From Virgibacillus aidingensis (GTDB lineage Bacteria > Bacillota > Bacilli > Bacillales > Amphibacillaceae): a DNA stretch of 60,940 nucleotides. Where the stretch lies: the NCBI RefSeq assembly GCF_010994035.1, contig NZ_WIXN01000007.1, positions 130,408 through 191,347 of the forward strand, read 5' to 3'. Numbering within the stretch: position 1 is the stretch's first letter; every line of letters starts with the position of its first letter. The notes under the pieces are model-generated. The model did not search any database. It saw only the letters and a list, made by a program, of their open reading frames with translations, and was not told the DNA's origin. The position numbers and the translations under genes are program-made. Positions 43,146-52,607 of the stretch are shown here, piece by piece.

Positions 43146-44642
43146 CTATGTCCCTGCACTCTGTTTGCCCTGGGACACAGTACCTGTCCCCATGTCCCCC
43201 TGGGTTATTTCAACACAGCGGCCTGGCTGCGGGAATAGTTTGCCGGGGTTTAGGAGGTCCTCCGGGTTGAATACATTGCGGACATTTGTTTGGGCGGCCA
43301 TTTCCTCGTCAGTAAACACAAAGCGCATTTCTGCTGATTTTTCAATACCGACGCCATGCTCTCCTGTAATCGATCCGCCAACATCCGCACAAACCTTCAA
43401 GCATTCAGATCCTGCTTTAGAGGCACGTTCGCTTTCACCGGGGACGCTTGCATCATACAGGATAAGCGGATGCAGATTTCCATCGCCTGCATGGAAAATA
43501 TTCGCAATGCGCAGCTCATACTTTCTGCTGATTTCCGTAATCTTTGCAAGTACTTCCGGCAGTCTGGTTCTCGGAATCACCCCGTCCTGCACGAGATAAT
43601 CCGGGGAAATAGCCCCCATTGCCCCAAAGCCCATCTTGCGGTTTGCCCACCAGAGACCGCGTTCCGCTTCATCCTTGGCAACTTTTACCTCACGCACATT
43701 ATTCTTTTTACAGACGGCAAGGATTTCTTCAATTTGATCATCAATCCCTGCGGCAATCCCATCTACTTCAATCAGAAGAAATGCGGCAATATCCCTCGGA
43801 TGACCGACCGGGTAGGCGGCCGATTCCACGCCTTCAATGGCGATCTCATCCATCATTTCAAGCGCCGCTGGAATAATTCCTGCAGCAATGATATCCGAAA
43901 CGGCCTGGCTTGCATCGTCAATATCATCATAGTAGGCGAGCACTGTTTTCTTTCCTTCCGGGTTTTTCAGTACCTTTACCGTCACTTTTGTCACAATGCC
44001 GAGCGTTCCCTCCGAGCCGGTCAACAGGCCCAAGAGATCATAACCCGGCCGGTCCGGGACGCCTTCTTCCCCCAGTTCCACTATCTCTCCGCTCGGCAGC
44101 ACAATCTCCAGTCCCAATATATGGTTTGTCGTTACACCGTATTTCAAGCAATGAGCACCACCCGAATTTTCAGCCACATTGCCGCCGATCGTACATGCAT
44201 ACTGGCTGGAAGGATCAGGTGCATAATAATAACCCTTGTCTGAAATGGACTGGGTAAGTTTCAGGTTGATATACCCCGGTTCCACAACAGCTTTTCTATT
44301 TTCCAGGTCCAATTCGAGCATTTTTTTCATCTTGACAAGACTAATCAGCACCTCCCCGCCAAGCGGAGTTGCCCCGCCGCTCAGTCCAGTGCCTGCTCCC
44401 CTTGCAATATACGGAATTTCTTCCCGATTCAAATATTTCACAACATTGGAAACCTGTTCTGTATTTTGCACAAACACGACCGCTTTCGGCATTCCCTTTG
44501 ACATCGTGTAGCCATCACATTCGTAGGAAATGAGGTCTTCTTTTTTATAAAGCACTTCCTTTTCACCGGCAATATCCATTAATCGCCTCACAACAGCATC
44601 CGGTCTTTCCATTTTCCGTTTCTTTCCGAACAAACCAAACAC
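43146..44642 (-). CDS. glcD: Glycolate oxidase FAD-binding subunit GlcD
   Basis: About 498 residues. The PCMH-type FAD-binding region carries ARGAGTGLSGGATPLGGEVL, then GGNVAENSGGAHCLKYGVTT. The C-terminal oxidase domain has IFHAGDGNLHPLI and GSITGEHGVGIEK. It oxidises glycolate (or D-lactate) to the 2-oxoacid with the GlcE-like and GlcF subunits. The start is GTG 44642, or TTG 44633, which has better spacing from AAGGGGG. The last 20 or so residues, after PGKLFPQPGRCVEI, are encoded by a copy of the GGGACA repeat family (43172-43190 palindrome), giving an extension not expected in the family. Confidence 0.92.
   Translation of the reverse strand: MFGLFGKKRKMERPDAVVRRLMDIAGEKEVLYKKEDLISYECDGYTMSKGMPKAVVFVQNTEQVSNVVKYLNREEIPYIARGAGTGLSGGATPLGGEVLISLVKMKKMLELDLENRKAVVEPGYINLKLTQSISDKGYYYAPDPSSQYACTIGGNVAENSGGAHCLKYGVTTNHILGLEIVLPSGEIVELGEEGVPDRPGYDLLGLLTGSEGTLGIVTKVTVKVLKNPEGKKTVLAYYDDIDDASQAVSDIIAAGIIPAALEMMDEIAIEGVESAAYPVGHPRDIAAFLLIEVDGIAAGIDDQIEEILAVCKKNNVREVKVAKDEAERGLWWANRKMGFGAMGAISPDYLVQDGVIPRTRLPEVLAKITEISRKYELRIANIFHAGDGNLHPLILYDASVPGESERASKAGSECLKVCADVGGSITGEHGVGIEKSAEMRFVFTDEEMAAQTNVRNVFNPEDLLNPGKLFPQPGRCVEITQGDMGTGTVSQGKQSAGT
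43150..43200. repeat. GGGACA palindromic repeat forming the 3' end of glcD
   Basis: GGGACA CAGTACC TGTCCC (43172-43190) plus flanking TGTCCC motifs at 43149-43155 and 43193-43199 belong to the repeat family seen at 3968-4010 and 30938-30980. It lies inside the coding frame of glcD, supplying codons for roughly residues 478-497. Confidence 0.65.
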
Positions 44643-44653
44643 CCCCTTGCGGA

Positions 44654-46032
44654 TTATGATTTTAATTGCTGTTTCTCTTTTTCATAAGCCCAGTCCAGCA
44701 GCTGGACCGTATGGACGACTTTCTCGCTTCGGCCATGTTTCTCGACACCCATTGCAATTTGCAGCATGCATCCCGGGTTCCCCATAGAAATCATTTCCAC
44801 GTTTTCGGGTACATCATCAATCTTGCGGTCAAGCAGTTTTCCGGCCATCTCAGGATGGGTGAGATTGTAAATCCCGGCACTGCCGCAGCATCTGTCCGCA
44901 TCAGGCAAGTCGACCATTTCCACTCCCGGTATTTCCTTTAAAATTTCCCTGGGTTCCTCCCGCACTCCTTGCCCGTGAGCAAGGTGGCATGCGTCATGGT
45001 ACGTAACTTTTGTATTAATTTCCGCTTTTGGACGTTTGAAATTATTGTCATACAAAAACTTGGAAACATCCTCCACTTTTTCCGAGAACTCTTCTGCCAG
45101 CGGCAGCATTTCCGGGTCATTGCGAAAAAGTTCATCATATTCCCGGAGAGCGCAGCCGCAGCCCGCCGCATTGACAAGCACCTTATCATAGTCTTTAAAA
45201 GCTTCTATATTTTGTTTGGCAAGCGCCTTTCCTGTCTCCCTGTCTCCTGCATGAATATGAAGTGCCCCGCAGCATCCCTGCTGTTTTGGAAGGCCAACTT
45301 CATAGCCGTTATGGTTGAGCACACGCACGGTCGCCTCGTTTACATCACTGAACATTACATCCATTACGCAGCCTGCCAGCATGCCAACCTTCTTTTTCGT
45401 TTCCCCTTCAGCAGGAACCGCTTCCGGATATCTGCCCAGCACTGGTTTTTCCACTTTTGGGAGAATGGCTTCCATATCCTTCAAATGGCTTGGCATGATA
45501 TTCAGCACCCCTGTTTTTCTGGCGACCGTTTGCATGCCGCTTTTCTGGTAAAAACGCAGGAGTCCGCCAAGCATATCCATCCGCTTCTTATTCGGGAAAA
45601 TACCATTTAACACCGTCTTGCTCATTTTTCCTTTTATCCCTTTCAACGGTATTGCCTGGCGGATTTGCCCGCGGGCTTCCTCTATGAGGCCGCCGACCTG
45701 AACATCTGCCGGACACGCTGTTTCACAGGCCCTGCAATCAAGGCAGTCAAAACAGGCTTGGAAAAGGCTTCATTAATATCAATTTTTCCTTCTGCAACCG
45801 CTTTAATTAAATAGACCCGGCCTCTTGGTGAATGCTGCTCCTCTCCTGTTTCCTGATATGTCGGACAAGCTTCCAGGCACATGCCGCAGTGCACGCAATC
45901 CGCCCATTTATCCGGATCGGGAAGATCATCCCAAAGATAGTTTCCCAATGTCTTCGTTTCACAAGCTGGTCCGCCATTTTCCAGGAGATTTACCAGGTTC
46001 ACTGTATCTCTTTCTTTCTCACCCACGTTCAT
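44654..46032 (-). pseudogene. glcF: Glycolate oxidase iron-sulfur subunit GlcF, split by a one-base frameshift
   Basis: The N-terminal part (ATG 46032, GGAGG upstream) has the first 4Fe-4S motif CVHCGMCLEACP and proceeds to EGKIDINEAFSKPV. There the frame is lost: after GTTTTG the frame one base away continues DCLDCRACETACPADV, the second 4Fe-4S motif, and on through GGLIEEARGQIRQAIPLKG to the full C-terminal part with both Cys-rich CCG domains (GCCGALHIH, RCCGSAGIY). One missing T in the run at 45749-45752 explains it. Both parts are otherwise intact and of normal combined length (about 450 residues). It could be a real recent mutation, a phase-variable homopolymer or a sequencing error. Confidence 0.88.
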
Positions 46033-47349
46033 TTATATACCTCCTACAAATCGTTTGCGGTTAAGAATACGCTTGGGATCGTTCGTTTGTTTAATTCCTT
46101 CCAGCAAAGCAAAATGCCCCGGCTGATCACCCCAGACGCTGACAGTCTCTCTTAGTGCAAACGGCAAATGCGTGCACACCGCATATCCAAGTTTTTCTTC
46201 CGCTTTTGCTCTTAGTGCATGAATGTATGAAACAATATCTTCAGGAAGCCCTCTCACAAAGATACGGGAAATCCCATGCCCTAAGCCGCCATGTCCCGCA
46301 GCGTCAACATGATGGGCTTCGGCAAGCTGTTCTGCAGCTTGCAAGTGAACCAGCACATCAAGGTTATTGCTTCCTATTTTCAGGGCAGCCCGGCTGGTTG
46401 CCTCATTATTTTCATCATTATATCCATTAGGCCCGATGTGACGGAAACCTTCCCACCATTTTTTCGCATTTTCCTGGTGCAATATGGTATGTTCCACACC
46501 GTCCGGCAAGTTTTCCTTTATCCATTTTTCTTGTTCAAATACCGCTTTTTCCCTGTCTTCAAAAGCAATTGCCAGCGTATAACTGCTTTTTCCAATAAGC
46601 CGTTCAGCAAGAGACGGTGTTAACAATTCCAGTGCAGCCGGTTCCATCATCGAGTCCAGCAGTCTCACGGAAAAATTATGAATTTCTTTTTCTTTGCCTC
46701 TGGAAAAATGAAGCAGAGACAAACCTTCATATTTTGGCAGCGGGCGTAATTTGATTGTAATTTCACTGATGACACCAAGGGTACCCATAGCACCGATAAA
46801 AAGCTTATTCATGTCATAACCCGCTACATTTTTAACCACTTTCCCACCTGTACGAATTACCCTGCCATCCGGGTAAACAACTCTCAGCCCAATCACCAGA
46901 TCCCTCGCAGATCCATAAAGCAGCCGCTTGGGACCGCTGTCATTTGCAGAAATAATACCGCCAATCGTCGCCATTTCCGGCCAGGGTGTGTCAAGTGCGG
47001 CAAACTGTCCGCTTTTTGAAAGTTCGTCTGTAATTTCTTTTAATGTGGTGCCAGGTCTGACAGTCATCGTAAGGTCGCCGGCAGAATGTTCCACAATACC
47101 TTTGCAGTTTGCAAGCGATAACAAAATATCCGCCTGCTCCATTTCCCCGCCAAATCCCCGTTTTGTGCCGCCGGATATGACATGAACCGTTTTATCATTT
47201 TCATGCGCATACGCGAGCACGCTGGAAATATCCTTCTCAGAATAAGCTTCCATCGTCTGTACTCCGCTATTGCCAAGCAAATGTGACGAATCATTGCCGG
47301 CTTTGACCTGTTCTGCCGGCAATACATCTTCTTTGTTCGAGTAAAACAT
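46033..47349 (-). CDS. glcE: Glycolate oxidase FAD-binding subunit, GlcE-like
   Basis: A 438-residue FAD-linked oxidase subunit. The PCMH-type FAD domain contains TVHVISGGTKRGFGGEMEQA and DTPWPEMATIGGIISANDSG, followed by TGGKVVKNVAGYDMNKLFIG. It is thought to assist GlcD and GlcF in oxidation of glycolate to glyoxylate at the membrane. The start is ATG 47349, 7 bases after GGGGAG; a longer upstream frame has no family similarity. It ends directly at the glcF start with the ribosome binding site of glcF inside its last codons. It is the first gene of the glc operon, preceded by a GC-rich candidate structured leader (47426-47533). Confidence 0.9.
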   Translation of the reverse strand: MFYSNKEDVLPAEQVKAGNDSSHLLGNSGVQTMEAYSEKDISSVLAYAHENDKTVHVISGGTKRGFGGEMEQADILLSLANCKGIVEHSAGDLTMTVRPGTTLKEITDELSKSGQFAALDTPWPEMATIGGIISANDSGPKRLLYGSARDLVIGLRVVYPDGRVIRTGGKVVKNVAGYDMNKLFIGAMGTLGVISEITIKLRPLPKYEGLSLLHFSRGKEKEIHNFSVRLLDSMMEPAALELLTPSLAERLIGKSSYTLAIAFEDREKAVFEQEKWIKENLPDGVEHTILHQENAKKWWEGFRHIGPNGYNDENNEATSRAALKIGSNNLDVLVHLQAAEQLAEAHHVDAAGHGGLGHGISRIFVRGLPEDIVSYIHALRAKAEEKLGYAVCTHLPFALRETVSVWGDQPGHFALLEGIKQTNDPKRILNRKRFVGGI

Positions 47350-47425
47350 GTAAAATCTCCCCCCTTTGGACAGAATAACCTTTATTGGTGTGCAGTTGAG
47401 CATTAAACGCCGCTCCCGGTCAGTG

Positions 47426-47533
47426 ACAGGGACGGGCTTTTCGTGCTGCCTCTCCTTACGGCAGCAAATGCATGCACGCCAGTCCCCAATTTTACCGGCG
47501 GTGCAAGTATCCGGAGTCGCCCGGGTCCCCTGT
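47426..47533 (-). ncRNA. Candidate structured leader RNA ahead of the glc operon
   Basis: On the minus strand a closing helix ACAGGGGAC / GTCCCTGT (47525-47533 with 47426-47433) encloses three hairpins: CCGG-N6-CCGG (47511-47524), CACCGCCGGT / ACTGGCGTG (47494-47503 with 47475-47483), and the perfect TGCTGCC / GGCAGCA (47460-47466 with 47444-47450). This multi-branched layout is GC-rich in an otherwise AT-rich spacer and ends about 75 bases before the glcE start. I could not match it to a known riboswitch consensus. Folding was judged by eye; it might also be an unrecognised dispersed repeat. Confidence 0.35.
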
Positions 47534-47549
47534 TCCAGGTTATCCTTTT

Positions 47550-48320
47550 AATTTACATACTGTACGTGTGTCTGGTCAGTAAATGATAAAATACCTTAAT
47601 TAAATTAACTTAATTAACTGATATACTTTCCTTCTGTTGTAGTACAGCAAAAATGTTTAAAAAGAAATCACTTTTTTGGATTTCTTTTATCATTCTTTAT
47701 GCTTGGTGGTTATTTAGTTTGGTATCAGCTTTAGGATGCCAAGTGTAACTTTGCATTGTTACGGCGATTATAAATGGATTTCGAGCTGCTTTCCCGATTT
47801 CGGAAAATTTTCCAAGGTTTCTTGAGCAACTTATTACGGATATCAGGAAACTTTCTTTTTGAACAATTTTTGCCGGGTACTGACCACGTTCAAATATGAG
47901 GAGCGGCTTTTTTCAGCCCCACCCTGATTTGCCATATATTACGGCTTTTCTTCTTCCATATTCATTTTATAAAACCTTCCAACTTTAAAATGTATTCTGA
48001 TAAATTTGGTAATAGTTAACCATTGTTTCCAGCTAAAGTCAAGTTCATTTTTTATAAGTCTGTGCAGGAATTCATCCCGTTGAGTGTGTGATAAAATCAA
48101 AAGCCTCCACACAGTATTTCTGCTTTCACCTATATTTTAATGCAGCATCTATTGGCAGCAGCGGCACTGATTTGGTAATCATGCCAAACCAGTGAATGCT
48201 GCCTGCTTTTACGCTTCCATTGCCAAAGTCAAAAAGCTTAAATCTTCCTGAAAAGGATCTTTACATTCGTTTTTCTTTACTATTCCGCTGTTTATCCAGT
48301 TACCACCGGGGAGAAAAAAA
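47550..48320. other. 770-base spacer between malate synthase and the glc operon
   Basis: AT-rich DNA with no supported gene. It should contain the glc operon promoter. A large imperfect stem lies at 48154-48203 (separate entry). No open frame here has a convincing start or family resemblance. Confidence 0.5.
48154..48203. terminator. Large hairpin downstream of malate synthase G
   Basis: Nested complementary blocks GGCAGCA / TGCTGCC, CACTG / CAGTG and TTTGG / CCAAA form an interrupted stem of about 17 bp. A TTTT tract follows on the plus strand only. It lies about 120 bases beyond the minus-strand malate synthase stop, so it may be a transcript end or an insulator. Confidence 0.45.
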
Positions 48321-50498
48321 TTAACTTTTAACGCTAAACTTCTCCTTTGCCTCCAGCCGGCGGCGGTGCAAGATTGGTTCCGTATAGCCGCTGGGCTGCT
48401 CTTTTCCTTTGAAAACAAGATCACATGCAGCCTGGAAGGCAATCGATTGTTCAAAGTCCGGAGCCATAGGGCGGTATGCTGCATCGCCTTCGTTTTGTAC
48501 GTCAACGACTTTTGCCATGCGTTTCAGCGTATCCATTACTTGGGCTTCTGTGCAAACGCCGTGATGCAGCCAATTGGTAAGCATCTGACTGGAAATCCGC
48601 AATGTGGCACGGTCTTCCATAAGGCCAATATTATTTATATCCGGCACTTTGGAACAGCCTACACCCTGCTCCACCCAGCGAACAACATAGCCAAGCAGTG
48701 TTTGAGCACTGTTATCCAGCTCTTCCCGGATTTCTTCAGCAGACCAGTCTGCATTTTCTGCGACCGGAATTTGTAAAATATCGTTCTGGTAATCTGTTTT
48801 ATCGTTCAGCAGTTCTTCCTGTACTTTATTGACATCAATTTGGTGATAGTGAATGGCATGCAATGTTGCTGCGGTCGGTGATGGCACCCAGGCCGTGTTT
48901 CCCCCTGCTTTTAAATGGCCTCTCTTTTGCTCGAGCATATCAGCCATCAGATCCGGCATCGCCCACATTCCTTTTCCGATTTGGGCTTTTCCTTTCAATC
49001 CGGTTTCCAGACCGGTCCGCACATTGCTTTTCTCATAACCGTTCAGCCACACCGAAGTTTTCATTTCGCCTTTTCGGATCATCGGACCGGCTTCCATCGC
49101 AGTATGAATTTCATCACCTGTACGATCGAGAAATCCTGTGTTAATAAAAACGACTCTGTCTTTTACCTCATAAATAGCATTTTTCAAATTCAGGCTGGTG
49201 CGCCGTTCTTCATCCATGACACCAATTTTCAGTGTGTTCCGCTCCATATCAAGCATATCTTCCACCCGGCTGAATAATTCATTGGCAAAAGCTACTTCCC
49301 TGGAACCGTGCATTTTTGGCTTCACAATATAAACCGACCCTTTGTCGGAATTCTGATATACACCATTTCCAAGCAGGCTATGTTTTGCCATTAAGCTTGT
49401 AAACACGCCATCCATAATTCCTTCAGGGATTTCTTCTCCATTTTCATCTAAAATGGCACTGTTCGTCATTAAGTGGCCAACATTGCGGACGAACATGAGC
49501 ACACGGCCGGAAAGCGTAACCTTTTCTCCGTTCGGTCCCGTATATTCGTGGTCCGGGTTTAAAGTACGCGTAATTTCTTTTCCGCCTTTTTCAAATTCGG
49601 CACTCAGGTCCCCTTTGTTCAAACCAAGCCAGTTACGGTATACAAGCGTTTTATCATCGGCATCCACAGCTGCAACGGAATCCTCACAGTCCATGATGCT
49701 GGAGGTGGCAGATTCCAAATACACATCTTTTACACCTGCTGGATCTGTTTTTCCGATCGGATGGCTGCGGTCGATTTGAATTTCTATATGCAGTCCATTA
49801 TTTTTTAATAATATCGCTGCCGGTTCCGCTTCTGAACCCTGGTATCCGGCAAATTTGCCATAATCCTTCAGGCCAGTTTTTTCTCCGTTCTGCAGTATTA
49901 CTTCCAATTTACCATTCCTGACGGCATAGCCTTTGGCTTCAGTGTGGGAGGACGTCTCAAGGGAAGCATGCTCATCAAGGAATTTTTTCGCAAAGGCAAT
50001 TACTTTTTCCCCGCGTACAGGGTTATAGGCGCCTTTTTTCCCGGCACCGCCTTCCTCGCTGATGACATCCGTCCCGTATAGCGCATCATACAGAGAACCC
50101 CAGCGTGCATTGGCCGCGTTCAGTGCATACCGCGCATTGTCAATGGGGACAACAAGCTGCGGTCCTGCTTGCTGTGTAATGACATCATCGATATTTTCCG
50201 TCTCAATTTTAAAATCGTCCACAGGTTTCTCCAAATAGCCGATTTCCTCCAAAAAAGCCTTGTATTTATCAAAATCAAATGTCTTATTTTCTTTATGCCA
50301 GGCATCAATCTGCTCCTGTATTTTATCACGCTCGGCCAATAATGCCTTATTTTTCGGAGCCAGATCAGACACAAGCTTTCCAAAATCCATCCAAAAGTGA
50401 TCACGGTCAAGCCCAGTACCCGGGAGTGCTTCCTGGTTTACAAAATCATACAGTACTTTTGCAACTTGCAGACCGTCCTTTTTTACATACCCTTCCAT
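48321..50498 (-). CDS. glcB: Malate synthase G
   Basis: A 725-residue enzyme, the standard length of isoform G. Features include [37 protein letters not shown] (catalytic and magnesium-binding acids), [20 protein letters not shown] and the C-terminal [20 protein letters not shown]. It condenses glyoxylate with acetyl-CoA to malate. ATG 50498 follows GAGGAGGGAACCAA. Placed next to the glc operon, it channels glyoxylate from glycolate oxidation, together with acetyl-CoA from fatty acid or acetate use, into the TCA cycle. A LysR regulator gene lies divergent, with a dyad operator between them. Confidence 0.96.
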   Translation of the reverse strand: MEGYVKKDGLQVAKVLYDFVNQEALPGTGLDRDHFWMDFGKLVSDLAPKNKALLAERDKIQEQIDAWHKENKTFDFDKYKAFLEEIGYLEKPVDDFKIETENIDDVITQQAGPQLVVPIDNARYALNAANARWGSLYDALYGTDVISEEGGAGKKGAYNPVRGEKVIAFAKKFLDEHASLETSSHTEAKGYAVRNGKLEVILQNGEKTGLKDYGKFAGYQGSEAEPAAILLKNNGLHIEIQIDRSHPIGKTDPAGVKDVYLESATSSIMDCEDSVAAVDADDKTLVYRNWLGLNKGDLSAEFEKGGKEITRTLNPDHEYTGPNGEKVTLSGRVLMFVRNVGHLMTNSAILDENGEEIPEGIMDGVFTSLMAKHSLLGNGVYQNSDKGSVYIVKPKMHGSREVAFANELFSRVEDMLDMERNTLKIGVMDEERRTSLNLKNAIYEVKDRVVFINTGFLDRTGDEIHTAMEAGPMIRKGEMKTSVWLNGYEKSNVRTGLETGLKGKAQIGKGMWAMPDLMADMLEQKRGHLKAGGNTAWVPSPTAATLHAIHYHQIDVNKVQEELLNDKTDYQNDILQIPVAENADWSAEEIREELDNSAQTLLGYVVRWVEQGVGCSKVPDINNIGLMEDRATLRISSQMLTNWLHHGVCTEAQVMDTLKRMAKVVDVQNEGDAAYRPMAPDFEQSIAFQAACDLVFKGKEQPSGYTEPILHRRRLEAKEKFSVKS

Positions 50499-50593
50499 TT
50501 GGTTCCCTCCTCTTTTCTCTCTATACCTAATATTCTAATAGTTTAAGAGCAGAAACAGAAATACAAGTTTTGCATACTCATTATTCCTTTTGG

Positions 50594-50611
50594 TTATACC
50601 TTGGCGTATAA
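50594..50611. promoter_or_regulatory. Dyad operator candidate for the LysR regulator
   Basis: TTATAC-N6-GTATAA is a perfect dyad between the divergent malate synthase and lysR genes. Its right half overlaps a TATAAT -10 hexamer for lysR. LysR regulators typically bind such interrupted dyads and repress their own gene while controlling the divergent one. Confidence 0.5.
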
Positions 50612-50652
50612 TAGTGTTACCAGCATAGTACGGAGGAAAGGAGAGGGCTATC

Positions 50653-51534
50653 TTGGATATAAGGCAGGTAACATATTTTGCAGAAGTCGCGAAGCAGAAA
50701 AGCTTTACAAAAGCAGCGTCCACGCTCCATGTCTCCCAGCCGTCTTTGAGCAAAACCATTAAAATTCTGGAGGAAGCGCTCGGCACACCGCTTTTTTACA
50801 GGGGAGCAAAACAATTGGAACTCACGGATACGGGTGAGGTTTTTTTAGCCAATGCAAAAAATGTCCTGGATGCTTTTGACAATCTGACAGCGGAACTGGA
50901 TGATGTGGGGGATCTGAAAAAAGGGGAAATCAAGATAGGAATTCCTCCAATTATCGGAGCAGCATTTTTTTCTAATTTAATCAGCAAATATATTGAACTT
51001 TATCCATCAATCCACATGAGTTTACACGAAGTAGGCAGCAATAAAATCAAGCAGGGGGTAAGCGAGGATGAGCTGGATGTCGGTTTAATCTGCAATTTGC
51101 CCATTCAAAAGGAAAACTATGAAATGATCAGGTTATTAAGGGATCCATTGATGCTGATTGCCCACCAAGATAATTCTTTGGCTGAGAAAGAGCAAATAAC
51201 ATTTTCCGATATAGAACACGAGCCGATGATCCTGTACAGACGCGACTTTTCCCTGCACGACAGGATTATGGAAGCGTGCGGCAGCCATGGGTTTTATCCG
51301 AATGTCGTGTGCGAAAGCTCGCAGAAAGATTTTATCATTGAAATGGTTGAGGCAAAATTGGGCGTCGCTTTATTGCCAAGCAAAATTTGCAGCCAGCTTT
51401 CCAATGAAAATATGAAAGCCATTCCATTTGCAAAGCCGGCAGTATACCTGGAACTCACTATGATCTGGAAAAAAAATAAATACCTGTCCCATGCAGTAAG
51501 GGAATTTATTAAAATGGCGAAGTTGCAGGTGTGA
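50653..51534 (+). CDS. LysR-family transcriptional regulator
   Basis: A 293-residue LysR regulator. The N-terminal winged helix covers residues 1-60 (FAEVAKQKSFTKAASTLHVS and QPSLSKTIKILEEALGTPLF). The periplasmic-binding-protein-like effector domain extends from about 90 (GEIKIGIPPIIGAAF) to the end. TTG 50653 lies 9 bases after AGGAG. The sequence recalls CidR/YwbI-type regulators that respond to acetate or pyruvate, but that is an impression from memory. Divergent placement from glcB and the dyad at 50594-50611 point to control of malate synthase and its own gene. Confidence 0.9.
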   Translation: MDIRQVTYFAEVAKQKSFTKAASTLHVSQPSLSKTIKILEEALGTPLFYRGAKQLELTDTGEVFLANAKNVLDAFDNLTAELDDVGDLKKGEIKIGIPPIIGAAFFSNLISKYIELYPSIHMSLHEVGSNKIKQGVSEDELDVGLICNLPIQKENYEMIRLLRDPLMLIAHQDNSLAEKEQITFSDIEHEPMILYRRDFSLHDRIMEACGSHGFYPNVVCESSQKDFIIEMVEAKLGVALLPSKICSQLSNENMKAIPFAKPAVYLELTMIWKKNKYLSHAVREFIKMAKLQV

Positions 51535-51537
51535 GGG

Positions 51538-51580
51538 CGGATGGTGCCCGGAACTGCGTTAATAAGCTTCCCGCCAATAG
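51538..51580. repeat. Degenerate copy of the 3'-end repeat family after lysR
   Basis: The segment starting GGTGCCCGGAACTGCGTT three bases after the lysR stop corresponds base by base with GGTGCCTGGGACTGCGCT at the same relative place after the acyl-CoA synthetase stop (30465), then diverges. The remaining spacer to 51765 holds no gene I can identify. Confidence 0.5.
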
Positions 51581-51765
51581 AAATAGCAGCTCGCGAATCT
51601 TGTGATTATTGTCAGATGCCTGTATTAGTATGGCTAATACTGAGTAAATGGGTACAGGTGCAGGCTGCTTTTGGGCGGGTTCGGACAACTTTTTACAGTT
51701 CGGGCAGCTTAGGCCATGTTTCAGGCAGCTTACAGACGTGACCGGGCAGCGCGGGCCGCAGCAGT

Positions 51766-52287
51766 CTACCTATCCACCACCAAATACACTGCCTTCACCG
51801 GCCCATGCACACCTTCCACAATATTCATTTCAATGTCGGCGCTGTTGCTTGGACCTGATATAAAATTAATGCATGTTGCTATTTCTTCACCGTCCACCGC
51901 CTGCTTGTGAATTCCATACATCGCCTGGGTCATCCGCGGAACGATGGAAGCCTTAGGTACGATGGCAATATAGACCGCCGGCAGCAGGCTAACCGACCTG
52001 GCAATATTTCTATCATTAAACTGGACAACGGTTCCGGATTCTGCCAGACTGATATCACTAAAAAACACACCCACATTAGCCACTTCCGCTTTCCCTATAT
52101 TTTCCCTGCCGGCAGCAGGGTTCCACTTATGGGTATCTTCATTGTCAAATACAGCATCCAGCTCGTATGCCTGCCCCCGCGGCAAGTCGACGTTACAGCC
52201 AAGCCTCTCCAGCACTTCCACCACATCTTTCGCTGCATCCTGATAAAAAATCTCCCCAAGACAGGTCACAAATAAAGAAACATTCAT
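51766..52287 (-). pseudogene. lutA::lutC fusion scar (collapsed lactate-oxidation operon)
   Basis: A 173-codon open frame. Residues 1-39 (MNVSLFVTCLGEIFYQDAAK, then VLERLGCNVDLPRGQ) are the N-terminus of LutA, the Cys-rich subunit. From residue 40 on, AYELDAVFDNEDTHKWNPAA, then FSDISLAESGTVVQFNDRNI, IAIVPKASIVPRMTQAMYGI and FISGPSNSADIEMNIVEGVH are the C-terminal two thirds of LutC. The rest of lutA, all of lutB and the start of lutC (about 2.3 kb by usual lengths) are missing, and the join preserves the frame. LutABC oxidises L-lactate to pyruvate; without LutB and the LutA cysteines the product cannot do so. A new role of the LutC-like domain is possible but unsupported. Confidence 0.88.
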
Positions 52288-52607
52288 GATTATTCACTCT
52301 TTCGTTTCTATTAGTTTAGATAACTTTATCTATTTTTCTGTCATTTATATGTATAGAGATTAAATAAATATGCAAAACAATAACGGAATTGCAGGGCACT
52401 CGCCTTAGTTTAGTTAATCCTATAGAAGTTTCCAAATATGTCAACGTTTTATTACCTTGTTAATTAGGGAAATATCCTTTCCATTTGCTGCAGCAATGAA
52501 GAATCTGAATAAGGTTATACTTGACTATTCATATAGGAGTCAAAACTGAAGGAGGCAATGCGTCCAGACACCTCCCGATATTTCTCCAATAATGTAATTA
52601 ATTAATT
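52288..52607. other. Spacer between leucyl aminopeptidase and the lut scar
   Basis: 320 AT-rich bases. A small GGAGG / CCTCC stem at about 52551-52578, just past the aminopeptidase stop, may be a weak terminator. The right promoter of the former lut operon should be here, but I see no clear element. Confidence 0.4.

Noticed and set aside
43356-44243. Long plus-strand open frame (295 codons) opposite glcD
   Set aside because: It is an antisense shadow of glcD, whose domain motifs are clear; the shadow has no family resemblance.
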